Below, piece by piece: positions 16,161 through 25,087 of a stretch of DNA of 64,000 nucleotides (position 1 is the first letter of the stretch; every line of letters starts with the position of its first letter). A program made the translations under genes and the position numbers. Origin of the DNA: Actinobacteria bacterium OV320 (GTDB lineage Bacteria; Actinomycetota; Actinomycetes; Streptomycetales; Streptomycetaceae); assembly GCA_001298545.1 (NCBI GenBank), contig LJCX01000029.1:558001-622000 (forward strand), in the 5' to 3' direction. A model generated the notes under the pieces. The model was not told where the DNA came from and ran no database searches. It saw nothing but the letters and a program-made list of their open reading frames with translations.

Positions 16161-16622
16161 ATGGCAGCCATCGACGACCATCCCGGCGAGCGGGCAGCGC
16201 AGGACCCCATCAAGCTGATCGCCGTTCGTGACACCGCGCTCTCCCTGGACGAAGTCTTCAAGGCCGTCGGGGACGACGCGGCGGGCGGGATCGCGCTGTT
16301 CGTGGGCACGGTGCGCAACCACGACGGCGGCGCCGACGTCGACGCCCTCGGCTACTCCTGCCATCCCGGCGCGGAGGCGGAGATGCGGCGGATCGCGGAG
16401 AAGGTCGCCGCCGAGTACCCGGTGCGGGCGCTGGCCGCGGTGCACCGGGTCGGCGACCTCGGGGTCGGTGATCTCGCCGTCGTGGTGGCCGTCTCGTGTC
16501 CGCACCGCGGCGAGGCCTTCGAGGCCTGCCGGAAGCTGATCGACGATCTCAAGCACGAAGTGCCCATCTGGAAGCACCAGAAGTTCTCGGACGGTACCGA
16601 CGAATGGGTCGGAGCCTGCTGA
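16161..16622 (+). CDS. moaE: Molybdopterin synthase large subunit MoaE
   Basis: 153 aa. GIALFVGTVRNHDGGADVDALGYSCHP, HRVGDLGVGDLAVVVAVSCPHRGEAFEACRKLIDDLKHEVPIWKHQKFSDG: the HR of the active site and the two catalytic lysines in VPIWKHQKF are present. With MoaD-thiocarboxylate it converts precursor Z (cPMP) to molybdopterin. No moaD is adjacent here. GATGGGGG precedes the ATG. Confidence 0.93.
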   Translation: MAAIDDHPGERAAQDPIKLIAVRDTALSLDEVFKAVGDDAAGGIALFVGTVRNHDGGADVDALGYSCHPGAEAEMRRIAEKVAAEYPVRALAAVHRVGDLGVGDLAVVVAVSCPHRGEAFEACRKLIDDLKHEVPIWKHQKFSDGTDEWVGAC

Positions 16623-16729
16623 ATTCCTTCCGGTTGCGTAACCGGACCCCTGCCGTGAGCGTTGTCGGTGCAGATGGTTAATCTGCTGATCAGTCAGTTG
16701 TGGTGGCTCACAGGGGTTGGGAGGTCGGC

Positions 16730-16894
16730 ATGGGTGCGCTCGTCTGGTTGCTGATTCCGCTTGTCGCCGCTATCGGCGCCGGTCTGTGGGGCACTTGGGC
16801 CAACCGGACCCGGAAAGCCCGCAGCGACGGCCCTGAGCTGGACGGATACGCCCGCTTCCGGGCGGCCATGGAGAAGCCCCACTCGCGTACGTGA
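16730..16894 (+). CDS. Small single-pass membrane protein, unknown
   Basis: 54 aa: one N-terminal transmembrane helix (ALVWLLIPLVAAIGAGLWGTW) followed by a basic turn (NRTRKAR) and a short polar cytoplasmic tail. The frame is open upstream, but ATG 16730 has GGGAGG at a good distance. It precedes the PDZ protease gene in the same direction. Confidence 0.6.
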   Translation: MGALVWLLIPLVAAIGAGLWGTWANRTRKARSDGPELDGYARFRAAMEKPHSRT

Positions 16895-16948
16895 CCCGGG
16901 TGGCAGCCCTGACGGTGCGCTGACAGAGGCGTCCCGTAGTGTCGAGAC

Positions 16949-18040
16949 ATGCCACGCCGCACCGCGACGATGCTCGCCTCCACCCTGATGCTGATCGCGC
17001 TCCTGTGTGCGGGCGTACTCATCCCTGTGCCGTACGCGGAGATGTCCCCCGGGCCGACGGTGAACACCCTGGGCGATCACGGCGGCGAGCCGGTGCTCCA
17101 GATCTCCGGGCGCAAGACCTACACGACCAGCGGTCACCTGAACATGACCACCGTGCGGGTCACCAGCGCCGACTACCGGATGAACCTGGTCGAGGCCGTC
17201 TACGGATGGCTCGCGCACGACAACAAGGTCGTGCCGCACGACACGCTGTACCCGGACGGCAAGACCGAGGAGCAGTCCACCCAGGAGAACGCCGAGGAGT
17301 TCAGCCAGTCCCAGGAGAGCGCCAAGGTCGCCGCCCTGAAGGAGCTGGACATCCCGGTGACGTCCTGGGTGATCGTCTCGACGGTGGTGAAGGGCTCCCC
17401 GGCGGAGGGCCGGCTGCACGCCGGTGACGTGATCAAGGCCGTGGACGGCACCGCGGTGAAGGAGCCGGGCGACGTCGCGAAGCTGGTGACCAAGCACAAG
17501 GCGGGGGAGAAGGTCGTCTTCCGCATCGTCCCGGCGAAGGACCAGGCGGCCGCCGAGAAGGCGAACAGGACGGCGACCAAGACCCAGGACGTCACCATCA
17601 CGACCGCGACCTCCGACGACAGCGGCGAGAAGCGGGCCATCGTCGGGATCTCGGCCGGGACCGACCACACCTTCCCGTTCACCATCGACATCAAGCTCGC
17701 CGACGTCGGCGGGCCGAGCGCCGGTCTGATGTTCGCGCTCGGCATCTACGACAAGCTCACCCCGGGCAGCCTGACCGGCGGCAAGGTCGTCGCCGGCACC
17801 GGCACCATCGACGACGCCGGCAAGGTCGGTCCGATCGGCGGCATCGAGATGAAGACGGTCGGCGCGCGCAGTCAGGGCGCCCAGTACTTCCTGACCCCCG
17901 CGGAGAACTGCGCGGCCGCCGCCAAGGACACCCCCTCGGGGCTCAGGCTCGTCAAGGTGAACACCATCGACGACGCCCTCGGCGCCCTCAAGGACATCCG
18001 CGGCGGCGACACCGCGGACCTGCCGAAGTGCGGGAAGTAG
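16949..18040 (+). CDS. PDZ domain / Lon-like (S16) membrane-anchored protease
   Basis: 363 aa. An N-terminal signal-anchor (MLASTLMLIALLCAGVLIPVPYAEMSPG) is followed by a PDZ domain (~115-210, GSPAEGRLHAGDVIKAVDGTAV) and an S16 Lon-type proteolytic domain: Ser in GGPSAGLMFALG and Lys in GKVGPIGGIEMKT form the Ser-Lys dyad. It resembles the YlbL family, which cleaves membrane-associated substrates outside the cytoplasm. The AGTAGCC-GGAAG-GGCTACT hairpin at its stop separates it from the converging gene. Confidence 0.9.
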   Translation: MPRRTATMLASTLMLIALLCAGVLIPVPYAEMSPGPTVNTLGDHGGEPVLQISGRKTYTTSGHLNMTTVRVTSADYRMNLVEAVYGWLAHDNKVVPHDTLYPDGKTEEQSTQENAEEFSQSQESAKVAALKELDIPVTSWVIVSTVVKGSPAEGRLHAGDVIKAVDGTAVKEPGDVAKLVTKHKAGEKVVFRIVPAKDQAAAEKANRTATKTQDVTITTATSDDSGEKRAIVGISAGTDHTFPFTIDIKLADVGGPSAGLMFALGIYDKLTPGSLTGGKVVAGTGTIDDAGKVGPIGGIEMKTVGARSQGAQYFLTPAENCAAAAKDTPSGLRLVKVNTIDDALGALKDIRGGDTADLPKCGK

Positions 18041-18054
18041 CCGGAAGGGCTACT
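18036..18054. terminator. Compact bidirectional terminator
   Basis: AGTAGCC (18036-18042), loop GGAAG, GGCTACT (18048-18054). It spans the stop codons of both converging genes. Confidence 0.55.
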
Positions 18055-18592
18055 CCGCGAACGTCACCGACAACGCCTCGGCGAGGCCGGGCACCAGACC
18101 CGCCCCGGTGAGGACCTCCGTCGGGGCGTCCTTCTCGCGCAGCCGGAGGGCCGAGTCGCGAGTGCCGTCACGCAGGACGCCGACCGTGATCCGGACCTCC
18201 TGACGGGCGGGGTGATCCGCGACCCACTTCGCGAGCTTCTTGTCGCTCAGGCCCTGCGGGACCTGAGCCTCGGCGGACGGGGGCAGCATCAGACGCTCCA
18301 CGGTGAGGGCACAGCCGACCACCGCGTCGGGCCAGGCGATCGTGGCGAGGAACTCGTCGAGCGGCTTGTCCGTTGGCACTTCGTCCTGCTCGATCGGGGT
18401 GAGACCGGTGGTCTCGGACTCGTCCTGAAGGCCGAGCTGGGCGGCGAGCGACGGTTCCTGAGTTCGCAGCCGAGCGGTGTCTACGAGGGCGAAAAGGCGG
18501 GCGGGCTGGTCCCAGCCGAGGCCGGAGGCGTACTCGTCGATCTCGAGTACGGCCCGGGTGAGCGGGCTCGCCGCCATGGGAGTGTTGGACAT
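18050..18592 (-). CDS. PPA1309-family protein, unknown function
   Basis: 180 aa, start ATG 18592 with GGCAGGA upstream. The longer open frame (to 18676) runs into the divergent promoter region. Actinobacterial family of unknown function: SPLTRAVLEIDEYASGLGWDQPARLFALVDTARL and GCALTVERLMLPPSAE, ending in VRITVGVLRDGTRDSALRLR. Soluble, acidic. Divergent to the UPF0182 gene. Confidence 0.8.
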   Translation of the reverse strand: MSNTPMAASPLTRAVLEIDEYASGLGWDQPARLFALVDTARLRTQEPSLAAQLGLQDESETTGLTPIEQDEVPTDKPLDEFLATIAWPDAVVGCALTVERLMLPPSAEAQVPQGLSDKKLAKWVADHPARQEVRITVGVLRDGTRDSALRLREKDAPTEVLTGAGLVPGLAEALSVTFAE

Positions 18593-18663
18593 GGTCACAA
18601 TCCTGCCTCGTTCAGGGGTGGAATCGGGAACCGAGTAAACGGTGAGTAAGTTGCATAGGTGTG

Positions 18664-18684
18664 GGCCCCCGATCACCGGGGGCC
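18664..18684. terminator. Hairpin in the PPA1309 / UPF0182 divergent region
   Basis: GGCCCCCG (18664-18671) and CGGGGGCC (18677-18684) form an 8-bp stem. It lies before the UPF0182 start and may be a leader hairpin or attenuator. Confidence 0.4.
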
Positions 18685-18756
18685 GCTAACGGTCCACGAA
18701 CACGCGGGCCTGATGGATCAACTGCGACTTTCGAGGTGCGCACCTTGGCTTTCCAG

Positions 18757-21744
18757 ATGCCGGACCGCGGCGGAGGCCCCACGGGGCCGCGGATCAGAGT
18801 GGGCCGCCCGTCCCGGCGCGTCCGGACCCTGCTCATGACACTGGGCGTCCTAGCCGTGATCGGCATGGCGTTCACGATGTTCGCGGGCTTCTGGACGGAC
18901 TGGCTCTGGTACCGCTCGGTGAACTACTCGTCGGTCTTCACGACCACGCTGTGGACCAAGATCGGGCTGTTCTTCGTCTTCGGTCTGCTGATGGCCCTCG
19001 CGGTCGGCTTCAACATCTGGCTGGCGCACCGGCTGCGGCCGCCGCTCAGCGCCATGTCGGTGGAGCAGCAGAGCCTCGACCGCTACCGCATGGGCATCGC
19101 GCCGTACAAGACATGGCTTCTGCTCGGCATCACCTCCCTGGTCGGCCTGATCGCGGGCGCCTCGGCGGCGGGTCAGTGGCGGACCTGGCTGATGTGGGTC
19201 AACGGCGTGCCCTTCCACCAGAAGGACCCGCAGTTCCACCTCGACGTGTCCTTCTTCGCGTTCGACCTGCCCTGGTACCGGTTCCTGCTCGGCTTCGGCT
19301 TCGCCGCCACGATCCTGTCGCTGATCGCCGCCGCGCTCACCCACTACCTGTACGGCGGGCTGCGCGTCACCAGCCCGGGCGCGCGCGCCACCGCCGCGGC
19401 CACCGGCCATCTGTCGGTGCTGCTGGGCATCTTCGTCACACTGAAGGCGGTCGCCTACTGGCTGGACCGCTACGGCCTGGCCGTGAAGTCCAGCGACTTC
19501 AAGGCGACGGACAACTGGACGGGCCTGCGGTACGTCGACGCCAACGCCTATCTGCCGGCCAAGACGATCCTGTTCTGCATCGCCGTCATCTGCGCCCTGC
19601 TGTTCTTCGCCACCCTGTGGCGGCGCACCTGGCAGCTGCCGGTGATCGGCTTCGGCCTGATGGTGCTCTCGGCGATCCTCATCGGCGGGCTGTACCCGGC
19701 GATCGTCCAGAAGTTCCAGGTCCAGCCGAACGAGCAGGCCAAGGAAGCCCCGTACGTCGAGAAGAACCTCAAGGCGACACGTGAGGCGTACGGCATCGAC
19801 GGCGCGCAGGTCACCGAGTACTCGGGTACGAGCACCACCAAGGACAAGACGACGCTCCGCGACGACGTCGACGCCACGGCGAGCATCCGCGTCCTGGACC
19901 CGAACATCGTCTCCCCGACGTACCAGCAGCTCCAGCAGATGCGGAAGTACTACGCGTTCCCGACCAACCTGGACGTGGACCGCTACAACGTGAACGGCGC
20001 CGACCAGGACACCGTCATCGGTCTGCGCGAGCTGAACCTCGCGGGCGTCGACAAGCAGAACTGGATCAACAACCACTTCCGCTACACCCACGGCTACGGC
20101 GTGGTCGCCGCCAAGGGCACCACCTCCGACGCCGAGGGCCGCCCGCTCTTCACCGAGTCCAACCTGCCCTCCGAGGGCGACCTGGGCACGTACCAGCAGC
20201 GGATCTACTACGGCGAGAAGACGACCGCGTACTCGATCGTCGGCGGTCCCCAGAAGGAGATCGACTACTCCGACGACGCCGGTGAGAAGACCACCAGCTA
20301 CACCGGCAAGAGCGGGGTCAACCTCTCCAACCCGATCAACCGGGCCGCGTACGCGGTGTCGTTCGGTGAACCGCAGATCCTGTACTCCGGCGCCATCGGC
20401 GAGGGTTCGCGGATCCTGTACAACCGCACGCCCAAGGAGCGCGTCGAGGCGGTCGCCCCGTGGCTGACCATCGACGGCGACGCCTACCCGGCCGTGGTCA
20501 ACCACAAGATCCAGTGGATCGTCGACGCGTACACCACGACGAACGGCTATCCGTACGCCTCCCGTACGACCCTCGGCGACACCACGGCCGACTCGCTGAC
20601 CGCGACCAACGACAACCGCGCGGTGGTGGCCCAGCAGAACCAGGTCAACTACATCCGCAACTCGGTGAAGGCGACCGTCGACGCGTACACCGGCGAGGTC
20701 AAGCTCTATCAGTGGGACACCAAGGACCCGGTCCTGAAGACCTGGATGAAGGCGTTCCCCGGCACGGTGAAGTCCAAGTCGTCCATCTCGGCCGACCTGA
20801 TGGCCCATCTCCGGTACCCGCAGGACCTGTTCAAGGTCCAGCGTGAGCTGCTCACCCGCTACCACGTGAAGGACGCGACGACGTTCCTCAGCGGCAGCGA
20901 GGTGTGGCAGGTGCCGGACGACCCGTCCAACAAGTCGGGTGACGCGGTCCCGCCGTACTACCTGAGCATGAAGATGCCGGACCAGAAGGCACAGGCGTTC
21001 TCGCTGACGACGACGTTCACGCCCAACGGCCGGGACAACCTCAGCGCGTTCATGGCGGTCGACTCCGAGGCGGGAACTCCCGACTACGGCAAGATCAGAG
21101 TTCTGAAACTGCCGACCAGTACGACCGTCGACGGACCCAAACAGGTGCAGAGCCAGTTCAACTCCGAACAGGACATCGCCGAGTCCATCAGGCTCCTGAA
21201 GGGCGGCGACTCCGACATCGAGTACGGCAACCTGCTGACGGTGCCGCTCGACGGCGGTCTGCTGTACGTGGAGCCCGTCTATGTGCGCGGTGGCGGACTC
21301 AAGTACCCGCTCCTGAAGAAGGTGTTGGTGACCTACGGAGGCAACACCGCCTTCGAGGACACCCTGGACGAGGCCCTGAACAAGGTCTTCGGCGCGGAGG
21401 GTGCGACCCCGCCACCGGCGGACGAGGGCGGCGGTACGACCCCACCGCCGACGTCCACCAACCCGACGGTCCGGGAGGCGTTGGCCGACGCCCAGAAGGC
21501 GTTCACGGCCGGCCAGGAGGCTCTGAAGAAGCCCGACTGGGACGCGTACGCCAAGGCGCAGAAGGATCTCGAGGACGCGCTGAAGCGGGCCGAGGACGCG
21601 CAGGCCGAGGCCGACAAGGGCGCCAAGGCGAGCAGCAGTCCGAGCCCGACGAGTTCGGCGAGTCCGAGCGGTGGCTCCGGCAGCAGCTCCGGAGGAAGTA
21701 CCGGTAGCAGTCCGAGTCCGAGTCCCAGTCCCAGCAGCGGCTGA
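18757..21744 (+). CDS. UPF0182 large integral membrane protein
   Basis: 995 aa. The N-terminal ~320 residues carry about seven transmembrane helices (LLMTLGVLAVIGMAFTMFAGFW, WTKIGLFFVFGLLMALAVGFNIW, LLLGITSLVGLIAGASAAGQW and others). A ~560-residue extracellular UPF0182 domain follows, then a charged coiled segment (ALADAQKAFTAGQEAL...AKAQKDLEDALKRAEDAQAEADKG) and a Ser/Pro/Gly low-complexity tail. Start ATG 18757 is where the family N-terminus MPDRGGG begins; no strong SD is seen. Function unknown; large membrane-surface protein. Confidence 0.9.
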   Translation: MPDRGGGPTGPRIRVGRPSRRVRTLLMTLGVLAVIGMAFTMFAGFWTDWLWYRSVNYSSVFTTTLWTKIGLFFVFGLLMALAVGFNIWLAHRLRPPLSAMSVEQQSLDRYRMGIAPYKTWLLLGITSLVGLIAGASAAGQWRTWLMWVNGVPFHQKDPQFHLDVSFFAFDLPWYRFLLGFGFAATILSLIAAALTHYLYGGLRVTSPGARATAAATGHLSVLLGIFVTLKAVAYWLDRYGLAVKSSDFKATDNWTGLRYVDANAYLPAKTILFCIAVICALLFFATLWRRTWQLPVIGFGLMVLSAILIGGLYPAIVQKFQVQPNEQAKEAPYVEKNLKATREAYGIDGAQVTEYSGTSTTKDKTTLRDDVDATASIRVLDPNIVSPTYQQLQQMRKYYAFPTNLDVDRYNVNGADQDTVIGLRELNLAGVDKQNWINNHFRYTHGYGVVAAKGTTSDAEGRPLFTESNLPSEGDLGTYQQRIYYGEKTTAYSIVGGPQKEIDYSDDAGEKTTSYTGKSGVNLSNPINRAAYAVSFGEPQILYSGAIGEGSRILYNRTPKERVEAVAPWLTIDGDAYPAVVNHKIQWIVDAYTTTNGYPYASRTTLGDTTADSLTATNDNRAVVAQQNQVNYIRNSVKATVDAYTGEVKLYQWDTKDPVLKTWMKAFPGTVKSKSSISADLMAHLRYPQDLFKVQRELLTRYHVKDATTFLSGSEVWQVPDDPSNKSGDAVPPYYLSMKMPDQKAQAFSLTTTFTPNGRDNLSAFMAVDSEAGTPDYGKIRVLKLPTSTTVDGPKQVQSQFNSEQDIAESIRLLKGGDSDIEYGNLLTVPLDGGLLYVEPVYVRGGGLKYPLLKKVLVTYGGNTAFEDTLDEALNKVFGAEGATPPPADEGGGTTPPPTSTNPTVREALADAQKAFTAGQEALKKPDWDAYAKAQKDLEDALKRAEDAQAEADKGAKASSSPSPTSSASPSGGSGSSSGGSTGSSPSPSPSPSSG

Positions 21745-21799
21745 CCCAGCCGCGGCTGATCTTGCCCACCCCGCGTCGTGATACGGTTGTGGAACACGA

Positions 21800-21873
21800 C
21801 GCGGGGTGGAGCAGCTCGGTAGCTCGCTGGGCTCATAACCCAGAGGTCGCAGGTTCAAATCCTGTCCCCGCTA
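21800..21873 (+). tRNA. Initiator tRNA-Met (CAT), copy 1
   Basis: 74 nt. Acceptor CGCGGGG/CCCCGCT with an unpaired first position (C1 x T72), three G:C pairs in the anticodon stem (GGG-CTCATAA-CCC) and T-arm GCAGGTTCAAATCCTGT. The 1:72 mismatch and GGG/CCC stem are hallmarks of the initiator. A perfect 16-bp hairpin follows. CCA is not encoded. Confidence 0.95.
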
Positions 21874-21880
21874 CTGAATA

Positions 21881-21916
21881 CGAAGGCCCGGATCCTGAAA
21901 AGGATCCGGGCCTTCG
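21881..21916 (+). terminator. Terminator of initiator tRNA copy 1
   Basis: CGAAGGCCCGGATCCT-GAAA-AGGATCCGGGCCTTCG, a 16-bp perfect stem with a GAAA tetraloop directly after the tRNA. Confidence 0.9.
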
Positions 21917-22079
21917 TGGTGTGCGAACGCATGTGCCGGGGGGACTGGTGGCCGCGCCGCTGTGGGGAGTTGAGCGATCTGTGTTTGACTTGTCTCTCTG
22001 TGGGCATGTCGACAAAACGCTGAAGTGACCTTACGGGCCGCGGTATACCAGGTGTACCCGGGTTGCGGGTGGTGCGACG

Positions 22080-23942
22080 ATGGACGTTATGGGGGACAAG
22101 GCAACTCTGTTCGAGACAGGGCGGTTTGTGCAGCCTTCCGGTGAGGAAGCGACCCCGGACGAGAGCCGGGACGAGACGGCGGACGCCGTCGAGACGGGGG
22201 AGGCCGTCGAGGAGATGAGCCTGCGGCTCGCGGCGCAAGCCGGCGATGTCGAGGCCGTCAGCGTCCTCGGGGCCATGTTGCTGCGCCGCGGTGACCTCGA
22301 CGGAGCCGAGCCCCATCTGCGTGCCGCCACCGCGGAGGGCGACCGGGCCGCCGCCAACAACCTGGGCGTCCTCCTCCACCAGCGCGGTTACCCCGACGAG
22401 GCCGCCGGATGGTGGCGGGTCGCCGCCGTCGCCGGCTCCGCCGCCGCCGCGCACGCCCTGGGCCGCCATCGCCGCGAGTGCGGCGACGAGCCGGCCGCCG
22501 AGTACTGGCTGCGCCAGTCCGCCGAGCAGGGACACGCGCTGGGCGCGTACGCCCTCGCCGACCTGCTGGAGCACCGGGGGGACCCCGGCGCCGAACAGTG
22601 GATGCGGGCCGCCGCCGAGCGGGGGCACCGAGAGGCGGCGTACCGGCTGGCCCGAGCCCTCGACCACCAGGAGTGCAGGGGCTCCCGCACGGACGGCGAC
22701 ACGGAGGGGTGCGAGCATGACAACGGTGTCATCGTGCGCGCGGAGGCCGAGCAGTGGTACCGCCAGGCCGCCGCGCGCGGACACCGGCGGGCCCCCCTGC
22801 ACCTCGGCACGATCCTGGAGCGGCGCGGCGATCTGAAGGAGGCCGGACGCTGGTACCTGACGTCCGCCAAGGACGGCGAGGCACGGGCCGCCTGCGCGCT
22901 CGGGTTCCTGCTGCGCGACGCCGGTGACACCGAGAGCGCGGCCATCTGGTGGCTGCGGGCCGCGCAGGAGGGCGACGGCAACGCGGCGAACGCGCTGGGT
23001 GCGCTGCATGCCGAGCGGGGACAGACCCAGACGGCCGAGCGCTGGTACCGGGCCGCGATGGACGCCGGGGACGACAACGGCGCCTACAACCTCGCCCTGC
23101 TCTGCGCCGAGCAGGGCCGCACCGTGCAGGCCGAGCAGTGGTACCGGCGTGCCGCCTACGCAGGGCACCGGGAGGCGGCCAACGCGCTGGCCATCCTGCT
23201 GCTCCAGGGCGGCGACACGGCCGGGTCCGAGCCCTGGTTCTCCAAGGCGGCCGAGGCGGGCAGCGTCGACGCCGCGTTCAACCTCGGGATCCTGTTCGCG
23301 GGGCGGGGCGAGGAGGCCGTCGCGCTGCGCTGGTACGAGCGGGCGGCCGCCGCCGGGCACACCGAGGCGGCGCTCCAGGTCGGGATCGCGCGTCTGCGCG
23401 ACGGGGACGAGCAGGAGGCCGAGCGGCATCTGCGGTGCGCTGCCGGCGGCGGGAGCGCGGAGGCGGCGTACCGGCTGGCGGCCGTGCTCGACGCGCGGCG
23501 CCCGCCGCAGCCCGCGCACGAGCTCGGGGAGACCGTGCACGAGAAGACCGAGTGCGAGGAGTGGTACGAGCGGGCCGCGACCCAGGGGCACCGGCGGGCG
23601 CAGGTCCGGGTCGGGATGCTGGCCGCCGCGCGCGGGGACGTGGTGGAGGCGGCACGGTGGTACCGGACGGCCGCGGAGGCCGGGTCGCGCAACGGTGCGT
23701 TCAACCTCGGACTGCTGCTCGCGCGGGAGGGCAGCGAGCCCGAGGCGGCTGTGTGGTGGACGCGGGCGGCCGATGCCGGGCACGGGCGGGCGGCGTTGCG
23801 GCTCGCCCTGGTCTACGCGCGTCGCGGTGAGCTGGCCGAGGGGCAGCGGTGGGCGGACCGGGCGGTGTCGCTGGGGCCGGGGGAGGTGGCCGAGCGGGCG
23901 GCTCGGTTGCGGGACGCGTTGCGCGAAGAGCTGTCTGCCTGA
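22080..23942 (+). CDS. Sel1-like / TPR repeat protein
   Basis: 620 aa. After ~45 acidic residues the protein is built of about 14-15 Sel1-like repeats of 36-ish residues (patterns such as AAEGDRAAANNLGVLLHQRGYPDEAAGWWRVAA and DAGDDNGAYNLALLCAEQGRTVQAEQWYRRAA), an all-helical solenoid for protein binding. No catalytic domain or signal peptide. ATG 22080 is the first start; ATG 22089 is an alternative. It lies alone between two identical initiator tRNA genes and is co-directional with them. Confidence 0.87.
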   Translation: MDVMGDKATLFETGRFVQPSGEEATPDESRDETADAVETGEAVEEMSLRLAAQAGDVEAVSVLGAMLLRRGDLDGAEPHLRAATAEGDRAAANNLGVLLHQRGYPDEAAGWWRVAAVAGSAAAAHALGRHRRECGDEPAAEYWLRQSAEQGHALGAYALADLLEHRGDPGAEQWMRAAAERGHREAAYRLARALDHQECRGSRTDGDTEGCEHDNGVIVRAEAEQWYRQAAARGHRRAPLHLGTILERRGDLKEAGRWYLTSAKDGEARAACALGFLLRDAGDTESAAIWWLRAAQEGDGNAANALGALHAERGQTQTAERWYRAAMDAGDDNGAYNLALLCAEQGRTVQAEQWYRRAAYAGHREAANALAILLLQGGDTAGSEPWFSKAAEAGSVDAAFNLGILFAGRGEEAVALRWYERAAAAGHTEAALQVGIARLRDGDEQEAERHLRCAAGGGSAEAAYRLAAVLDARRPPQPAHELGETVHEKTECEEWYERAATQGHRRAQVRVGMLAAARGDVVEAARWYRTAAEAGSRNGAFNLGLLLAREGSEPEAAVWWTRAADAGHGRAALRLALVYARRGELAEGQRWADRAVSLGPGEVAERAARLRDALREELSA

Positions 23943-24051
23943 CGGCGGCCCTGGTCTGGCCGGGCCGTGGAGCGGGGTCGTGGGGCGGGGTGGTGGGGCC
24001 GGGCTGAGGGTTCCGAGGCGGGGCCGTGGAGCCGGGCCGAGGCCTGTGTGG

Positions 24052-24211
24052 CTGGATTTCGCCCCCGCCGCCCCTTCCCGTCCCGTCCCCGGGGGCTGCC
24101 GCCCCCGGACCCCCGCTGTCGGCCCTGAACGGGCCTCGTCCTCAAACGCCGGACGGGCTGAAGTGCTCTGACCGTGTCGGCAGCCGACGGGCTGAAGGGC
24201 TCTGACCTGCG
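24052..24211. repeat. Streptomyces-type interspersed intergenic repeat
   Basis: The spacer after the Sel1 gene contains the palindromic block CCCCGGGGGCTGCCGCCCCCGG (cut here: CCGGGGGCTGC/CGCCCCCGG) followed by CTCGTCCTCAAACGCCGGAC and GGGCTGAAG. From memory, these strings recur between genes across Streptomyces genomes. A direct repeat GACGGGCTGAAG(T/G)GCTCTGAC occurs twice (around 24150 and 24187). Confidence 0.6.
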
Positions 24212-24276
24212 TCGACAGGTGCCGGTCAATGGATTTGCCTTTGTCCTTCCCCTTCACGTAACGTTGCATTCAACGG

Positions 24277-24350
24277 CGCGGGGTGGAGCAGCTCGGTAGC
24301 TCGCTGGGCTCATAACCCAGAGGTCGCAGGTTCAAATCCTGTCCCCGCTA
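24277..24350 (+). tRNA. Initiator tRNA-Met (CAT), copy 2
   Basis: Base-for-base identical over the 74 nt to the copy at 21800-21873, with the same C1 x T72 mismatch and GGG/CCC anticodon stem. It has its own upstream sequence and a different terminator, so it is an independent transcription unit. Confidence 0.95.
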
Positions 24351-24359
24351 CTGAAGACC

Positions 24360-24391
24360 GAGGGCCGGAATCCGAAAGGGTTCCGGCCCTC
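24360..24391 (+). terminator. Terminator of initiator tRNA copy 2
   Basis: GAGGGCCGGAATCC-GAAA-GGGTTCCGGCCCTC, one G:T wobble, GAAA tetraloop. The architecture copies that of the first tRNA, but the stem sequence differs. Confidence 0.85.
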
Positions 24392-24452
24392 AGTCATGTG
24401 CGGGTACGCCCCGCCGCGATGCGCAACAGGGTTGCGCGTACGGAGCGGGGCG

Positions 24453-24869
24453 TTACGCAGTCGCGCAGTTCGGGCAGATCCCGCGGTACGTCACCTCGAC
24501 GTCCGAGACCGCGAAGCCGAAGCGCTCCGAGTCGGGGAGGTCTGCCAGCGGGTTGCCGCTCGGGTGGACGTCCTTGATCGCCCCGCACCGGGCGCACACC
24601 AGGTGGTGGTGCGGGCGGTGCGCGTTCGGGTCGTATCGCTTGGCGCGCTTGTCGGTGGCGACCTCGAGCACCTCGCCGAGCGAGACCAATTCGCCGAGCG
24701 TGTTGTAGACGGTCGCCCGGGAGATCTCGGGCAGCCGGACGACGGCCCTGGAGTGCACCTCGTCGGCGGTCAGGTGGACGTGGTCACCGTCGAGCACCTC
24801 GGCCACGACGCGCCGTTGGGCGGTCATCCGCCATCCGCGTCCGCGCAGCCGTTCCAGGAGATCGCTCAT
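24453..24869 (-). CDS. catR: Fur-family peroxide sensor CatR (PerR-type)
   Basis: 138 aa. Winged helix with ISRATVYNTLGELVSLGEV as recognition helix region, regulatory metal ligands in RYDPNAHRPHHHLVC (D80, H84, H87-H89), and two structural zinc CxxC pairs (C92/C95, C132/C135). The length and PerR-type residues fit S. coelicolor CatR, which represses the catalase gene catA until peroxide oxidises it. catA is not in this window. No clear Fur-box palindrome was found upstream, although the spacer at 24910-24960 is relatively AT-rich. Confidence 0.85.
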   Translation of the reverse strand: MSDLLERLRGRGWRMTAQRRVVAEVLDGDHVHLTADEVHSRAVVRLPEISRATVYNTLGELVSLGEVLEVATDKRAKRYDPNAHRPHHHLVCARCGAIKDVHPSGNPLADLPDSERFGFAVSDVEVTYRGICPNCATA

Positions 24870-25043
24870 GAAATCAGCCTAGCAGCTACAGGGACCAGGT
24901 CCCGAACAGGTGTGACTTTAGATCCCTGATCGAATTGGATGAAGTCCACTGTAGGATCAAGTCGACAGAATCCACGGCGAGCGGCTGGAGGTCGCGGTCC
25001 CAGGCCCTGCGCGGCTGACAGCACTGGACCGCTTGTCGTGGGT

Positions 25044-25081
25044 GAACGGGCCGGGCTTCCCTTCGGGGGTCCGGCCCGTTC
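25044..25081 (-). terminator. Terminator after the CBS protein gene
   Basis: GAACGGGCCGG (25044-25054) and CCGGCCCGTTC (25071-25081), 11-bp perfect stem just past the CBS stop. Confidence 0.75.
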
Positions 25082-25087
25082 GTGCGC

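Noticed and set aside
18850..21858. 1002-aa minus-strand frame opposite UPF0182
   Set aside because: Antisense shadow: repetitive Val/Arg/Gly/Leu translation, no SD, and it overlaps the tRNA gene.
21855..24269. 804-aa minus-strand frame opposite the Sel1 gene
   Set aside because: Antisense of the repeat-rich Sel1 protein; Pro/Arg/Gly composition typical of a shadow frame.
24870..25043. Fur box for catR autoregulation
   Set aside because: The spacer is AT-richer, but I could not find a convincing 7-1-7 palindrome.
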